A DNA stretch of 64,000 nucleotides, from contig NZ_KB905370.1 of assembly GCF_000378985.1 (NCBI RefSeq), forward strand, positions 5,144,799-5,208,798. Reading direction: 5' to 3'. This stretch comes from Ensifer sp. BR816 (lineage in GTDB: Bacteria > Pseudomonadota > Alphaproteobacteria > Rhizobiales > Rhizobiaceae). The notes beneath the pieces were generated by a model. It worked only from the letters and a program-made list of their open reading frames with translations. It made no database searches and was not told the DNA's origin. The position numbers and the translations under genes are program-made. Shown piece after piece: positions 18,540-27,081 of this stretch. Position 1 is the first letter of the stretch. Each line of letters begins with the position of its first letter.

Positions 18540-18683
18540 CACCTTTTTGCCTTCCTGTCCTCGCGCTTAGGCGTCAAGGGTGCGGATTGAAGGGCATCGG
18601 GCTTGACCTGCATGCGCGCAGCGCCCTATCTCGTCGGACGAAGAGGCGCGGCGCGATATGCCGGACGCGTAGCGGGGAACGCA

Positions 18684-19850
18684 ATGAACAATCGGGTCAG
18701 CGGCTTGGGACTTCAGCGCCAGATCTTCTTCTGGCTGCTGGTGCTTGCCGCCTTCATTGCCTTCCTGATGGTCTTCAGTTCCATCCTCCTGCCGTTTCTC
18801 GCCGGCATGGCGCTGGCCTATTTCCTCGATCCGGTCGCCGACCGGCTGCAACGCCTTGGCCTCAGCCGCCTGATGGCGACGATCGCCATTCTCGTCGCCT
18901 TCGTCCTTCTCTTTGCGCTGTCACTGATCATCGTCATCCCGCTGATCTTCACCCAAGCTGCCGATTTCATCCAGAAGATGCCTGGCTATGTTGCGAGGCT
19001 CCAGGCCTTCGTGGCGGATACTACCCAGTCGACTCTCGTGCCGGACTGGCTCGAGGCTCAAATGGCGACGATCAAGGAGAATTCCGCCAAGCTTCTCGAG
19101 CAGGGGGCAGTCTTTCTCGGCACCCTGTTCCAGCAGCTCTGGAATTCCGGCATGGCGCTCCTGGATATCCTGTCGCTCTTCATCATCACGCCGGTCGTCG
19201 CCTTCTATCTGTTGCTGGACTGGGATCGCATGGTTCAGAAGGTCGATGGCTGGGTGCCGCGCGACCATGTCGACGTGGTGCGCCAGATCGCCCGCGACAT
19301 GAACGCGACGATCGCCGGCTTCGTTCGCGGCCAGGGCTCGCTATGCCTCATTCTCGGCGTTTACTACGCCACCGGCCTGTCGCTCGTCGGGCTCAATTTC
19401 GGCCTGCTGATCGGCTTCTTCGCCGGCATGATCAGCTTCATCCCCTATGTCGGTTCGCTCGTCGGCCTGGTTCTCGCCGTCGGCGTGGCGGTCGTCCAGT
19501 TCTGGCCCGACTATATCTGGATCCTGCTCGTCCTTGCCGTCTTCTTCACCGGTCAGTTTCTCGAGGGCAACATCCTGCAGCCGAAGCTGGTCGGCAAGAG
19601 CGTCGGCCTGCACCCCGTCTGGCTGATGTTCGCTCTGCTCGCCTTCGGCGCACTGTTCGGTTTCGTCGGCCTGCTCGTCGCGGTGCCTGCCGCGGCGGCG
19701 ATCGGCGTCCTTGTCCGTTTCGGCATCCAGCGATACCTTGATAGCGACCTCTATCACGGGCATAGGACGGCCGCGAACCAGCAGTCGGATGGCCAGGATC
19801 CGCGCGGACACGTGCCATCCTCCAGAGCAAAGCATGACAAGACGTCCTAA
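18684..19850 (+). CDS. AI-2E transporter family (PerM-like) membrane protein
   Basis: 388 aa from ATG 18684 (ribosome site AGCGGGGA). Paired membrane segments at the N-terminus (about 10-55), a periplasmic/cytosolic amphipathic region, and a C-terminal bundle with the family motif VGLILGF-like GLNFGLLIGFFAGMISFIPYVGSLVGL (split: GLLIGFFAG, ISFIPYVGS) and FLEGNILQPKLVGKSVGLHP. Members include PerM, YdiK and TqsA exporters; the substrate here is unknown. It overlaps the start of hdaA by 17 bases, as commonly seen in Rhizobiales. Confidence 0.88.
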   Translation: MNNRVSGLGLQRQIFFWLLVLAAFIAFLMVFSSILLPFLAGMALAYFLDPVADRLQRLGLSRLMATIAILVAFVLLFALSLIIVIPLIFTQAADFIQKMPGYVARLQAFVADTTQSTLVPDWLEAQMATIKENSAKLLEQGAVFLGTLFQQLWNSGMALLDILSLFIITPVVAFYLLLDWDRMVQKVDGWVPRDHVDVVRQIARDMNATIAGFVRGQGSLCLILGVYYATGLSLVGLNFGLLIGFFAGMISFIPYVGSLVGLVLAVGVAVVQFWPDYIWILLVLAVFFTGQFLEGNILQPKLVGKSVGLHPVWLMFALLAFGALFGFVGLLVAVPAAAAIGVLVRFGIQRYLDSDLYHGHRTAANQQSDGQDPRGHVPSSRAKHDKTS

Positions 19851-20523
19851 CGAACAATTGCCGCTCGTCTTCGGCCATGACCCGGCAACCGGCCGGGAGG
19901 ATCTGCTCGTTTCCGATCGCCTCAGCGCGGCCATTGCGATCGTCGATCATTGGCCGCAGTGGCCGTCGCCGGTCGTCATCATCGCCGGCCCGGTCGGTTC
20001 CGGGAAGTCGCACCTCGCCAGCATCTGGCGGGAGAGGTCGGGCGCCGAGGCGATCCACCCCGTTGTGGGCTCGAATGCCGCCGATGTCGCCGCCTCGAAA
20101 CCGGTACTCTTCGAGGATGTCGACCGGCAAGGCTTCGACGACACGGCGCTGTTTCATGTCATCAACAGCGTTCGCCAGAACGGTACGGCCCTGCTGATGA
20201 CGTCGCGGTTGTGGCCGATGTCGTGGCCGGTGACGCTCCCGGATCTCAGATCGCGTCTGAAGGCGGCCACCGTCGTCGAGATCGGAGAGCCGGATGACGA
20301 ACTCCTGACGCAGGTGCTCTTCAAGCTTTTCGCCGATCGCCAATTGCTCGTCGATGAGCGTTTCGTGGCCTATATAGTCAATCGGATGGAGCGCTCTTTG
20401 GAGGCCGCTCAGACGATTGTCGAGAGGCTGGACCATCTGGCGCTTGCCCGCGGCACGCGGCTGACGCGGGCCCTGGCGGCAGAAGTGCTGGAAGATCTTC
20501 CAATTGCCCGTGCCTCCGATTGA
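19834..20523 (+). CDS. hdaA: HdaA, DnaA-related regulatory inactivation protein
   Basis: 229 aa AAA+ protein. The N-terminal QLPLVF (residues 8-13) matches the beta-clamp-binding motif, and a Walker A GPVGSGKSHL (about 50-59) and Walker B-like VLFEDVD follow. There is no DnaA DNA-binding domain. Hda proteins on the sliding clamp stimulate ATP hydrolysis by DnaA and so limit re-initiation of replication. Start ATG 19834 lies inside the 3' end of perM; longer frames begin within perM and lack family support. Confidence 0.9.
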   Translation: MTRRPNEQLPLVFGHDPATGREDLLVSDRLSAAIAIVDHWPQWPSPVVIIAGPVGSGKSHLASIWRERSGAEAIHPVVGSNAADVAASKPVLFEDVDRQGFDDTALFHVINSVRQNGTALLMTSRLWPMSWPVTLPDLRSRLKAATVVEIGEPDDELLTQVLFKLFADRQLLVDERFVAYIVNRMERSLEAAQTIVERLDHLALARGTRLTRALAAEVLEDLPIARASD

Positions 20524-20541
20524 CTGTCACAGAACAGTCGT
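20524..20541 (+). promoter_or_regulatory. Candidate PHO box upstream of ppk
   Basis: CTGTCAC, AGAA, CAGTCGT: two 7-base half-sites separated by four bases, matching the PhoB consensus CTGTCAT-N4-CTGTCAT at 6/7 and 5/7. It begins right after the hdaA stop and ends 40 bases before the ppk ATG. This suggests phosphate-starvation control of polyphosphate synthesis. The second half-site is weak. Confidence 0.45.
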
Positions 20542-20581
20542 CAAAGTGAGATAGCTCGTTCATCCGGAGCAATGGGGTTTG

Positions 20582-22774
20582 ATGAGAATGGATAACGCGA
20601 CGTCTGCAATCAGCGAACACAAGGCGCCCGCGGAGCAACTTGATCTTCTCACGAGCCCGGAACGTTTCATCAACCGCGAATTCTCGTGGCTTCAGTTCAA
20701 CCGCCGGGTACTTGAGGAAACGCTGAACACGGCGCATCCGCTTCTGGAGCGCGTTCGCTTCCTGTCGATATCGGCCGCCAATCTCGACGAATTCTTCATG
20801 GTCCGCGTCGCCGGTCTCGAAGGGCAGGTGCGATCGGGCCTTTCATTGCGCAGTCCCGACGGCAAGACGCCGGCCGAACAGCTCGACGACATCCTGAAGG
20901 AGATCGACAATCTGCAGATGGAGCAGCAGGCCTCGCTCGCCGTCCTGCAGCAATATCTCGCCAAGGAGGATATCCTCATCGTCCGGCCGGCTTCCCTGTC
21001 TGCTCAGGACAGAAGCTGGCTTGCCAACGAATTCGACCAGTCGATCTTCCCGGTCCTGACGCCGCTCTCGATCGATCCGGCGCATCCGTTCCCGTTCATC
21101 CCCAATCTCGGCTTCTCGATGGGCCTGCAGCTCGTCAGCAAGACCGGCCGCGAACCGATGACGGCGCTGTTGCGCCTGCCGGTGGCGCTCGACCGGTTCG
21201 TCCGCCTGCCGGACGTCAAGAACGTCATCCGCTACATCACCCTCGAAGACGTCGTCGGTCAGTTCATCGACCGCCTGTTCCCGGGCTATGAGGTCCAGGG
21301 CTCGGGTACGTTCCGCATCATCCGCGACAGCGATATCGAAGTCGAGGAAGAGGCGGAAGATCTGGTGCGCCTGTTCGAGACGGCGTTGAAGCGCCGCCGC
21401 CGCGGGTCGGTGATCCGCATCGAAACCGATTCCGAAATGCCGGCGTCGCTCCGCCAGTTCGTCGTGCACGAACTCGGCGTGCCCGATAATCGCGTCGCCG
21501 TGCTGCCCGGACTGTTGGCGCTCAATACGCTTTCCGAAATCACCAAGGCGCCGCGCGAGGACCTGCGATTCGAGCCCTACAATCCGCGCTTCCCGGAACG
21601 GGTCCGCGAGCATGGCGGTGACTGCCTCGCCGCAATCCGCGAGAAGGACATGGTCGTCCACCATCCTTACGAGTCCTTCGACGTCGTGGTGCAGTTCCTG
21701 CTGCAGGCGGCGCGCGATCCCGACGTGCTGGCGATCAAGCAGACCCTCTACCGCACCTCCAACGACAGCCCGATCGTGCGCGCCCTTGTCGACGCCGCCG
21801 AGGCTGGCAAGTCCGTGACCGCGCTCGTCGAACTGAAGGCGCGGTTCGACGAGGAGGCGAACATCCGCTGGGCGCGCGACCTCGAGCGCGCCGGCGTCCA
21901 GGTCGTATTCGGTTTCCTCGAACTGAAGACGCACGCGAAAATGTCGATGGTCGTGCGCCGCGAGGAAGGCAAGCTCCGCACCTATTGCCATCTCGGCACC
22001 GGCAACTATCACCCGGTCACGGCGAAGATCTATACGGACCTGTCCTTCTTCACATGCAATCCGGTGATCGCCCATGACATGGCGAACATCTTCAACTTCA
22101 TCACCGGCTATGGCGAGCCGGAAGCGGGGATGAAGCTGGCGGTCTCGCCGCATACGATGCGTCCGCGTATCCTCAAGCATATCGATGAGGAGATTGCGCA
22201 TGCCGAAGCGGGTCGGCCGGCGTCGATCTGGATGAAGATGAACTCGCTTGTCGATCCGGAGATCATCGACGCGCTTTACAAGGCAAGCGGCGCGGGCGTC
22301 GAGATCGATCTCGTCATTCGCGGCATCTGCTGCCTGCGCCCGCAGGTGCCGGGCCTTTCCGACAACATCCGTGTCAAGTCCATCGTCGGCCGCTTCCTCG
22401 AGCATTCCCGGATATTCTGCTTCGGCAACGGTCACGGCCTGCCTTCGGAAAATGCGCTTGTCTATATCGGTTCGGCGGATATGATGCCGCGCAATCTGGA
22501 CCGGCGGGTCGAGACGCTCGTGCCTCTCATCAACCGGACTGTGCACGAACAGGTTCTTTCGCAGATCATGCTGGGCAATCTCATCGACAACCAGCAGAGC
22601 TACGAGATTCTTCCAGACGGCACCTCGCGCCGACTGGAAGTCGGCAAGGACGCCGAGCCGTTCAATGCGCAGCATTATTTCATGACCAATCCCAGCCTCT
22701 CGGGCCGGGGTGAGGCTCTGAAGTCCAGTGCACCGAAGCTGATTGCCGGCTGGAAAAGCGGTTGGCGCAAGTAA
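20582..22774 (+). CDS. ppk: Polyphosphate kinase 1
   Basis: 730 aa. PPK1 reversibly makes inorganic polyphosphate from ATP. The four-domain family pattern is seen: N-terminal [18 protein letters not shown], a head domain, then the catalytic C1 segment with the autophosphorylated histidine in [13 protein letters not shown], the [17 protein letters not shown] motif, and the second active-site His in [10 protein letters not shown]. Start ATG 20582 was chosen over a TTG one codon earlier. The ppx gene follows 11 bases later, and a PHO box-like site precedes the gene. Confidence 0.96.
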   Translation: MRMDNATSAISEHKAPAEQLDLLTSPERFINREFSWLQFNRRVLEETLNTAHPLLERVRFLSISAANLDEFFMVRVAGLEGQVRSGLSLRSPDGKTPAEQLDDILKEIDNLQMEQQASLAVLQQYLAKEDILIVRPASLSAQDRSWLANEFDQSIFPVLTPLSIDPAHPFPFIPNLGFSMGLQLVSKTGREPMTALLRLPVALDRFVRLPDVKNVIRYITLEDVVGQFIDRLFPGYEVQGSGTFRIIRDSDIEVEEEAEDLVRLFETALKRRRRGSVIRIETDSEMPASLRQFVVHELGVPDNRVAVLPGLLALNTLSEITKAPREDLRFEPYNPRFPERVREHGGDCLAAIREKDMVVHHPYESFDVVVQFLLQAARDPDVLAIKQTLYRTSNDSPIVRALVDAAEAGKSVTALVELKARFDEEANIRWARDLERAGVQVVFGFLELKTHAKMSMVVRREEGKLRTYCHLGTGNYHPVTAKIYTDLSFFTCNPVIAHDMANIFNFITGYGEPEAGMKLAVSPHTMRPRILKHIDEEIAHAEAGRPASIWMKMNSLVDPEIIDALYKASGAGVEIDLVIRGICCLRPQVPGLSDNIRVKSIVGRFLEHSRIFCFGNGHGLPSENALVYIGSADMMPRNLDRRVETLVPLINRTVHEQVLSQIMLGNLIDNQQSYEILPDGTSRRLEVGKDAEPFNAQHYFMTNPSLSGRGEALKSSAPKLIAGWKSGWRK

Positions 22775-22785
22775 ACTGGAATCGC

Positions 22786-24309
22786 ATGGTCGAATCTGAA
22801 GCGCAGGGGCGTCTGCCCGGCATCCGGCCGGTGTCCGTCGTGGACATCGGCTCGAACTCCATTCGCCTCGTCGTTTACGAGGGACTCAGTCGCGCCCCGG
22901 CGATGCTCTTCAATGAAAAGGTGATGTGCGGTCTCGGCAAGGGCATCGACGCGACCGGCCGGATGGAGGAGGAAAGCGTCGAGCGCGCGCTGAGGGCGCT
23001 GCACCGCTTTCGTGCGCTGTCGGACCAGGCGCGCGCCACGCAGATGTATGTGCTGGCGACCGCTGCCGCGCGCGAGGCGTCGAACGGCGCAGCCTTCATC
23101 GAGAAGGCGGAGGCCATCCTTGACCAGAGGGTCCGGATACTGACCGGCGAAGAGGAGGCCTACTATTCGGCCATGGGTATCGTCAGCGGCTACCACGAGC
23201 CGGATGGTGTCGTTGGCGACCTTGGCGGCGGTTCGCTCGAACTGGTCGACGTCCAGGGCCGGCGCATCGGCAAAGGCATAACCCTGCCGCTCGGCGGCAT
23301 CCGCCTCTTCGAGCACAGCAACGGCTCGCTGAGCCGGGCGCGCGCCTGGGTGCGGAAGTTCATGAAGGGCGCGGATGTCCTGAGGAGGGGCACAGGGCGC
23401 ACCTTCTACGCCGTCGGCGGAACCTGGCGCTCGATCGCCAAGCTGCAGATGGAAATGCGCGACTACCCGCTGCACATGATGCAGGGCTACGACATCTCCT
23501 ACGACGAGGCAATGGCGATCCTGGCCGAAGTGATCGAGCCGAAGGCCCTGAAGCCCTCCTCCCTTGCGACGATTTCCAAGAGCCGCCGCAGCCTCTTGCC
23601 GTTCGGCGCTGTGACGATGCAGGAGGCGATCTCGATCATGCAGCCGGAGCGCATCTCGTTTTCGGCGCTCGGTGTTCGCGAAGGCTATCTATATTCGCTG
23701 CTTTCGGACAATGAACGCGCGCAGGACCCATTGCTCACGGCGGCCGACGAGATCGCCATCCTACGTGCCCGTTCACCGGAACATGCGCGCGAGCTTGCCG
23801 AGTGGACCGGCCGGATGGTGCCGCACTTCGGCATCAAGGAAACCGAGGAGGAGAGCCGCTACCGGCAGGCCGCCTGCCTGTTGGCGGATATCAGTTGGCG
23901 CGCACATCCGGATTACCGCGGCCTGCAGGCGCTGAACATCATCGCCCACTCCGCCTTCACCGGCATCACCCATGCCGGGCGGGCGTATATAGCGCTTTCC
24001 AACTACTACCGGTTCGAGGGGCTCAACGACGACGGCGCCACCAGCCCTCTCGCCGGCATCACCACGCCGCGCCTCCTCGAACTGGCAAAGCTGCTCGGCG
24101 GGCTGCTCCGGGTTGCCTACCTCTTCTCCGCCTCCATGCCGGGTGTCGCGCGCCATCTCACCCTGCGACCGTCGTCGCGGCCGGATGTCGACCTCGAATT
24201 CGTCGTGCCCGCTGCCTATCTTGATTTCGAGGGCGAACGCCTCGATGGTCGTCTGCAGCAACTGAGCCGGCTGACGGGCAAGAAACTCGGCTTCCACTTC
24301 GAGCGCTGA
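22786..24309 (+). CDS. ppx: Exopolyphosphatase (Ppx/GppA family)
   Basis: 507 aa, actin-fold ASKHA phosphatase. Phosphate-binding motifs are VVDIGSNSIRLVVYE (about 18-32) and GDLGGGSLELVD (about 145-156); a C-terminal HD-like helical region (FGIKETEEESRYRQAACLLADISWRAHPD) follows, as in the long Ppx form. It removes terminal phosphate from polyphosphate and may also hydrolyse pppGpp. It lies immediately downstream of ppk, so synthesis and degradation of polyphosphate are encoded together. Confidence 0.93.
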   Translation: MVESEAQGRLPGIRPVSVVDIGSNSIRLVVYEGLSRAPAMLFNEKVMCGLGKGIDATGRMEEESVERALRALHRFRALSDQARATQMYVLATAAAREASNGAAFIEKAEAILDQRVRILTGEEEAYYSAMGIVSGYHEPDGVVGDLGGGSLELVDVQGRRIGKGITLPLGGIRLFEHSNGSLSRARAWVRKFMKGADVLRRGTGRTFYAVGGTWRSIAKLQMEMRDYPLHMMQGYDISYDEAMAILAEVIEPKALKPSSLATISKSRRSLLPFGAVTMQEAISIMQPERISFSALGVREGYLYSLLSDNERAQDPLLTAADEIAILRARSPEHARELAEWTGRMVPHFGIKETEEESRYRQAACLLADISWRAHPDYRGLQALNIIAHSAFTGITHAGRAYIALSNYYRFEGLNDDGATSPLAGITTPRLLELAKLLGGLLRVAYLFSASMPGVARHLTLRPSSRPDVDLEFVVPAAYLDFEGERLDGRLQQLSRLTGKKLGFHFER

Positions 24310-24344
24310 GCGCCGCAGATGCGTTTTTGCAGACCGTGGACGAC

Positions 24345-24372
24345 GGTCGCGCGAGGTTTCCCCCGCGCGACC
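24345..24372. terminator. GC-rich hairpin between convergent ppx and phytase-like gene
   Basis: GGTCGCGCG (24345-24353) pairs perfectly with CGCGCGACC (24364-24372) across a 10-base loop. It is centred in the 71-base gap between convergent genes. There is no T-run, so intrinsic termination is uncertain. Confidence 0.4.
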
Positions 24373-24380
24373 GCTTGCCG

Positions 24381-25736
24381 CTATTCGGCCATGAGGAGTT
24401 CGCCTGCTTCGAGCAGCACGAACTCGTTGTCGTCTGCCTTGTCGAGCACGCGCCCGGCGGAGAAGGGCAGGTTGTTGTCGTTGCCGACGATGATATGTGT
24501 ATCGTCTACCCGATCGACGTTCTCGATGGTGACGAAGGGCATGTCGTAATAGCCGTCGCCACCGCCCTGGCGCTTCCGGTTGTCCGGATCGGCGATTTTC
24601 AGGAGGTCGATGTAGCCGATCTTGCGCACCGCCTTGCCGACCTTTTCCTCGGTCATCTCAATCTTGTAAATGCGCTTCAGCTTCGATCCGACCGCAAAGC
24701 AGTCCGGCTTCGGATCCTTGGGATCGGCACAGCCTTTGTCGACGGTGCCGGCGCCGTTGTCGCGTTCGATCACCAGTGCCGACTTTTCGTCGAGCATGTT
24801 GAAATCGCCGATCGCCTCACCGCCTTCCGCAAGCGGATAGAGCCAACTGCGTCCGGTCCAGGTTTTCTTTGCCGCGTCGAGTTCTATGATACGGAGAGCC
24901 GGTCGACCATCCGCCTGCTCGACGGTTTCTCCATCCGTCCAGATCGCTCCCTCGAGCAGCCCATAGGCCTTCGTGCCGTCCTTGGACAGCGCCAGCCCCT
25001 CATACCCACCCGAGCGCTTGAGGTTGAAGGCGGGCATCTTCTTCGACGGATCCGCTTGCAACGTCAGCGTCGGATTGTCGGGCGACAGAACCGGCTTGCC
25101 GTCCACGGTCGTCGGAATGACGTCGGTGAGCTTGCCATCCGTGTCGAATTTCAGCACATAGGGGCCGAATTCTTCGCCGATCCAGAAGCCGTCGCTGACG
25201 GGCTGGATCGACTCCACGTCGAAGTCACCACCTGTGAGATAGCGCGCGCTCGAGCCCTCCATCACGATCGGGAAGGGGGCCTTACGGTCGGGATCAGTCA
25301 GGAAGATCGTCTTCAGCGCTTCGACCTTGCCGGCGTCCCAGTCGATCTTCAGGTGGTGGAGCATCAGCATGGCGTCGGTCGAGTTGAGCTTGTTGCCGAA
25401 GCCGTTGTCGGAGAGGCTCCAGAATGTACCGTCCGGCATCGCCTTGATACCGGAAAAGCCCTGCATCGGCTGTCCATTGAAAGGGAGCGATAGCCCGGTC
25501 GGCCGGACGCCGTCCTTGCCGGGCACGCTGCCCAGTTCTGGCGCGCGCTTGCGGTCGGCGGTCGAGAACTTGCCCGACGTCTTGAGGTAATCGGCCGCAT
25601 CCGCCGGTGCGGCGATGATCGTATTGGCCGGAAGGACGGCATGCGCCTTCAGCGTCGCCGGGAAGGCCTTCTCCTCGGCAAGTGCGGTCGTCGTCGACAA
25701 AAGCGTCAAGGCGACGGCGAGAATGGATTTCGTCAT
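24381..25736 (-). CDS. Secreted phytase-like esterase-domain protein
   Basis: 451 aa with a Sec signal peptide (MTKSILAVALTLLSTTTALAEE). The mature protein matches the 'esterase-like activity of phytase' beta-propeller family: GFSGIKAMPDGTFWSLSDNGFG, GDFDVESIQPVSDGFWIGEEFGPYVLKFD, GGYEGLALSKDGTKAYGLLEGA and ALVIERDNGAG. It is expected in the periplasm or outside, acting on phosphate esters; activity is not proven from sequence. ATG 25736 has AGGGT seven bases upstream. Three PHO boxes in tandem precede it, strongly suggesting induction by phosphate starvation. Confidence 0.85.
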   Translation of the reverse strand: MTKSILAVALTLLSTTTALAEEKAFPATLKAHAVLPANTIIAAPADAADYLKTSGKFSTADRKRAPELGSVPGKDGVRPTGLSLPFNGQPMQGFSGIKAMPDGTFWSLSDNGFGNKLNSTDAMLMLHHLKIDWDAGKVEALKTIFLTDPDRKAPFPIVMEGSSARYLTGGDFDVESIQPVSDGFWIGEEFGPYVLKFDTDGKLTDVIPTTVDGKPVLSPDNPTLTLQADPSKKMPAFNLKRSGGYEGLALSKDGTKAYGLLEGAIWTDGETVEQADGRPALRIIELDAAKKTWTGRSWLYPLAEGGEAIGDFNMLDEKSALVIERDNGAGTVDKGCADPKDPKPDCFAVGSKLKRIYKIEMTEEKVGKAVRKIGYIDLLKIADPDNRKRQGGGDGYYDMPFVTIENVDRVDDTHIIVGNDNNLPFSAGRVLDKADDNEFVLLEAGELLMAE

Positions 25737-25776
25737 CAAATTCACCCTGGGTTCGATGTGGAGTTCGCTTCCCGAT

Positions 25777-25838
25777 AGGCAGCTTTGATGACGGCCCGTT
25801 GACGCTTCTCTGACAGGCCCGTGAAGCTTTGATGACGG
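25777..25838 (-). promoter_or_regulatory. Tandem array of three PHO boxes (six PhoB half-sites)
   Basis: Read on the minus strand, six 7-base units recur at an exact 11-base period: CCGTCAT, GCTTCAC, CTGTCAG, GCGTCAA, CCGTCAT, GCTGCCT. Spacers are CAAA, GGGC, AGAA, CGGG, CAAA. The PhoB consensus is CTGTCAT-N4-CTGTCAT. The array ends 41 bases before the start codon of the phytase-like gene. A-rich spacers fall inside each box and G/C-rich spacers between boxes. Confidence 0.8.
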
Positions 25839-25901
25839 ATATTTGCCCGTTATAATGATGTCGGAGTGCCCGCGGGCTACGGCGGATCGTCTCGGTGTTC
25901 G

Positions 25902-26921
25902 CTACGGCCGGACGGCGCGAAGCGCGAACACGCCAAGTTTCTGGCCGCGGCCCTTGACCTCGTGCTCGCCGAGGTCCTCGCTTCTGACGAAGGTGGGCAG
26001 ACGCAGGCGCCGTAGCAGGTCGGCGGAGATCAGCACCTGCCGGTCGAGCGTTCGGCAGAGGCCTTCGAGACGCGCCGTCGTGTTCACCGTGTCTCCGAAA
26101 TAGGTGATCTTGTGCCTGTCGACACCGATTTCGGCGGCAACAATCGTGCCGCCGTGGAGCGCGGCGCGCAGGCGAGGGACCTCGCCGTAATTTTTGTGCC
26201 AGCGGGAGGCGGACGCTTCGATCTGGTCGAGAATGTCGAAGACGCAGCGAATGCAGGCCGCGTCGGCGACGGCGCGATCGAAGGGCCAGGTGATCACTGC
26301 CGCGTCGCCGATATAGTCGTCGATGGATCCGCGGTAGCGCAGTACCGGGTCGGCGAGTTCCGCGAACAATTTTCCGAGATATTCCTGCATTTTGAGATCG
26401 CCGAAGCGCTCGGCATAGGAGGTCGAGCCGGCGACATCGATAAACAGGAATACGCGTTCCTCCTGCACCGGCTTGCGGTAGCTTCCCATCAACAGGCTCA
26501 GGAAGACGTCACGGCCGAGCAGTTCCCGCACCCGCAGGACGAAGATAATCGGACCGGAAACGACGAGCGCATAGACGAGCGCATTGAAGGACGGCACTAT
26601 CGCCTCGCTCCAGCTCTGCTGCAACACGCCGGTCAGCTTCAGCACCACCCCCGCCGCGACAAAGCCGAGATTCTCGACAGCGAAATAGACGGCGATCGAC
26701 GACAGGAGGAAGGCTGGCGTCGGAAGCCCGTGGATCGCCCTGTAGAGACGCCGGAAGATGATGCGGCGCTCGAAGGCGAGGACCGGCATGCAGATGAACA
26801 CCGCAAAGGTCGCGCCGACCAGCGCACCGTCTCCATAGACGACCCAGGCATAGGCCACGCCACTGCCGGCGAGGACCAGAAGCAGGAGGATGAATTCGAG
26901 CGTGGAAAATCTCCAGCGCAT
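25902..26921 (-). CDS. Membrane-bound class III adenylate/guanylate cyclase
   Basis: 339 aa from ATG 26921. Four to six N-terminal membrane segments (about residues 5-150, e.g. FILLLLVLAGSGVAYAWVVY) precede a class III cyclase domain: metal-binding FLFIDVAGSTSYAERFG, second Asp in DDYIGDAAVITWP, and GDTVNTTARLEGL with the transition-state Asn/Arg. The position usually holding the adenine-selecting Lys before the second Asp motif reads Tyr (DDYIGD), so nucleotide choice is uncertain. The product would be cAMP (or cGMP) made at the inner membrane. Rhizobia carry many such cyclases. Confidence 0.88.
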   Translation of the reverse strand: MRWRFSTLEFILLLLVLAGSGVAYAWVVYGDGALVGATFAVFICMPVLAFERRIIFRRLYRAIHGLPTPAFLLSSIAVYFAVENLGFVAAGVVLKLTGVLQQSWSEAIVPSFNALVYALVVSGPIIFVLRVRELLGRDVFLSLLMGSYRKPVQEERVFLFIDVAGSTSYAERFGDLKMQEYLGKLFAELADPVLRYRGSIDDYIGDAAVITWPFDRAVADAACIRCVFDILDQIEASASRWHKNYGEVPRLRAALHGGTIVAAEIGVDRHKITYFGDTVNTTARLEGLCRTLDRQVLISADLLRRLRLPTFVRSEDLGEHEVKGRGQKLGVFALRAVRP

Positions 26922-27081
26922 GCGCGATGGCCTCGGGAATCGAAACAGCGAAAGGATGGCCGAGGCTCGGGAGGTCCCACCCGCGGCAGTGCGAACATCT
27001 GATCCTTTGCGTCGGACCAGCTTTTCGATTCGAGTGGCTAAGGCCGGATTCAGGCGGAAAGGTGTTGGCGGCTGCAGCCGT

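Noticed and set aside
20843..22675. A 610-codon open frame opposite ppk
   Set aside because: Antisense shadow of ppk without any domain signature.
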